Source: Psychrobacillus psychrotolerans
GTDB lineage: Bacteria; Bacillota; Bacilli; Bacillales_A; Planococcaceae
Assembly: GCF_900115805.1 (NCBI RefSeq)
Contig: NZ_FOXU01000001.1
Span: 558,001-622,000 of the forward strand
Length of the DNA: 64,000 bases
Direction of reading: 5' to 3'
Below, piece by piece: positions 63,756 through 64,000 of the stretch. Under the pieces are notes generated by a model. It made no database searches and was not told the DNA's origin. It worked only from the letters and a program-made list of their open reading frames with translations. How positions within the stretch are numbered: position 1 is the first letter of the stretch; each line of letters begins with the position of its first letter. The position numbers and the translations under genes are program-made.

Positions 63756-64000
63756 TTAAACTACTACTTCTTTTTTGATAACAACCGGCTTATTTATCGC
63801 TGTGATTTTCTGATTTTTAGTGATAATTACTTGTTTATCCGTAATTACGTTTTCTATACGTGCTCCCTCTTCAATATCCCCTTTTTGCATAATGATACTA
63901 TTTTTCACCACCGCTCCCTTTTTAACCTTTACTCCACGAAAAATAATACTATTTTCCACAGTGCCTTCGATAATACATCCATTGGCGATTAATGAGTTAG
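63756..64000 (-). CDS. glgD: Glucose-1-phosphate adenylyltransferase subunit GlgD (C-terminal part; continues past window)
   Basis: The last 80 codons: a left-handed beta-helix with repeats NSLIANGCIIEGTVENSIIF, VKNSIIMQKGDIEEGARIEN, then VITDKQVIITK and VVIKKEVVV at the end. This is the regulatory C-terminus of the GlgC/GlgD family; position directly before glgA and the ending identify GlgD, the non-catalytic partner of GlgC in Bacillus. The start lies beyond base 64000. Confidence 0.85.
   Translation of the reverse strand, partial: NSLIANGCIIEGTVENSIIFRGVKVKKGAVVKNSIIMQKGDIEEGARIENVITDKQVIITKNQKITAINKPVVIKKEVVV

Overview
The window is AT-rich DNA from an endospore-forming member of the Bacillales. 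The conserved gene order (lexA divergent from yneA-yneB, ynbB-glnR-glnA, cotE-mutS-mutL-glpK-glpD-miaA-hfq), together with a GerA/B/C germination operon, a YjcZ-type spore protein, a bacterial nitric oxide synthase and glgD-glgA, points to the Planococcaceae/Caryophanaceae side of the order (Psychrobacillus/Lysinibacillus-like). The family placement is inference. Nearly all core genes from 7.8 to 25.4 kb lie on the minus strand.

Layout. 0-1.7 kb: SOS block with three LexA boxes between lexA and yneA-yneB. 1.8-7.8 kb: accessory DNA with two phage-type lysins, one fused to an IS3 transposase end, a holin-like gene, a pair of paralogous small genes, a decayed 3' end of a second glnA, a CPBP protease, an RsbR-type protein, deoD and a dead integrase. 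7.8-25.4 kb: housekeeping genes for nitrogen control, tRNA modification, Hfq, glycerol use, mismatch repair, CotE and an ABC exporter. 25.6-28.5 kb: MFS transporter, nitric oxide synthase and a secreted Excalibur protein.

28.7-37.5 kb: a tRNA-Val gene whose 3' half (46 bp) recurs at 35.4 and 37.0 kb. The repeats bracket a lipoprotein, a holin relic, an Abi-alpha (DUF4393) protein, a complete gerB-gerA-gerC operon and a frameshifted gene in the first interval, and IS3 remnants plus BirA-controlled bioY in the second. An integrase relic lies just beyond. This looks like tandem, now immobile, integrative elements.

38.4-48.0 kb: the most striking region, a polymorphic-toxin array. One long LXG-type toxin gene (GH-E nuclease tip, ankyrin and DUF2185 immunity genes) is followed on the minus strand by at least five shortened toxin/immunity units. 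Each carries scraps of the same LXG or linker DNA, a different nuclease tip, usually a SUKH/SMI1-KNR4 immunity gene, and a shared terminator family. Several units, including the main LXG gene, carry single-base homopolymer frameshifts or internal deletions. The array reads as a bank of toxin tips produced by repeated duplication of one locus.

48.8-64 kb: ECF sigma/anti-sigma/lipoprotein cluster, a YolD-type SOS operon, yjcZ, a guanine-riboswitch-controlled NCS2 purine permease, small unknown genes, an aromatic-acid-exporter-like protein, ctaB, an M48 protease and the glgD-glgA end of a glycogen operon.

All functional calls come from reading motifs and gene order by eye. No database search was run.
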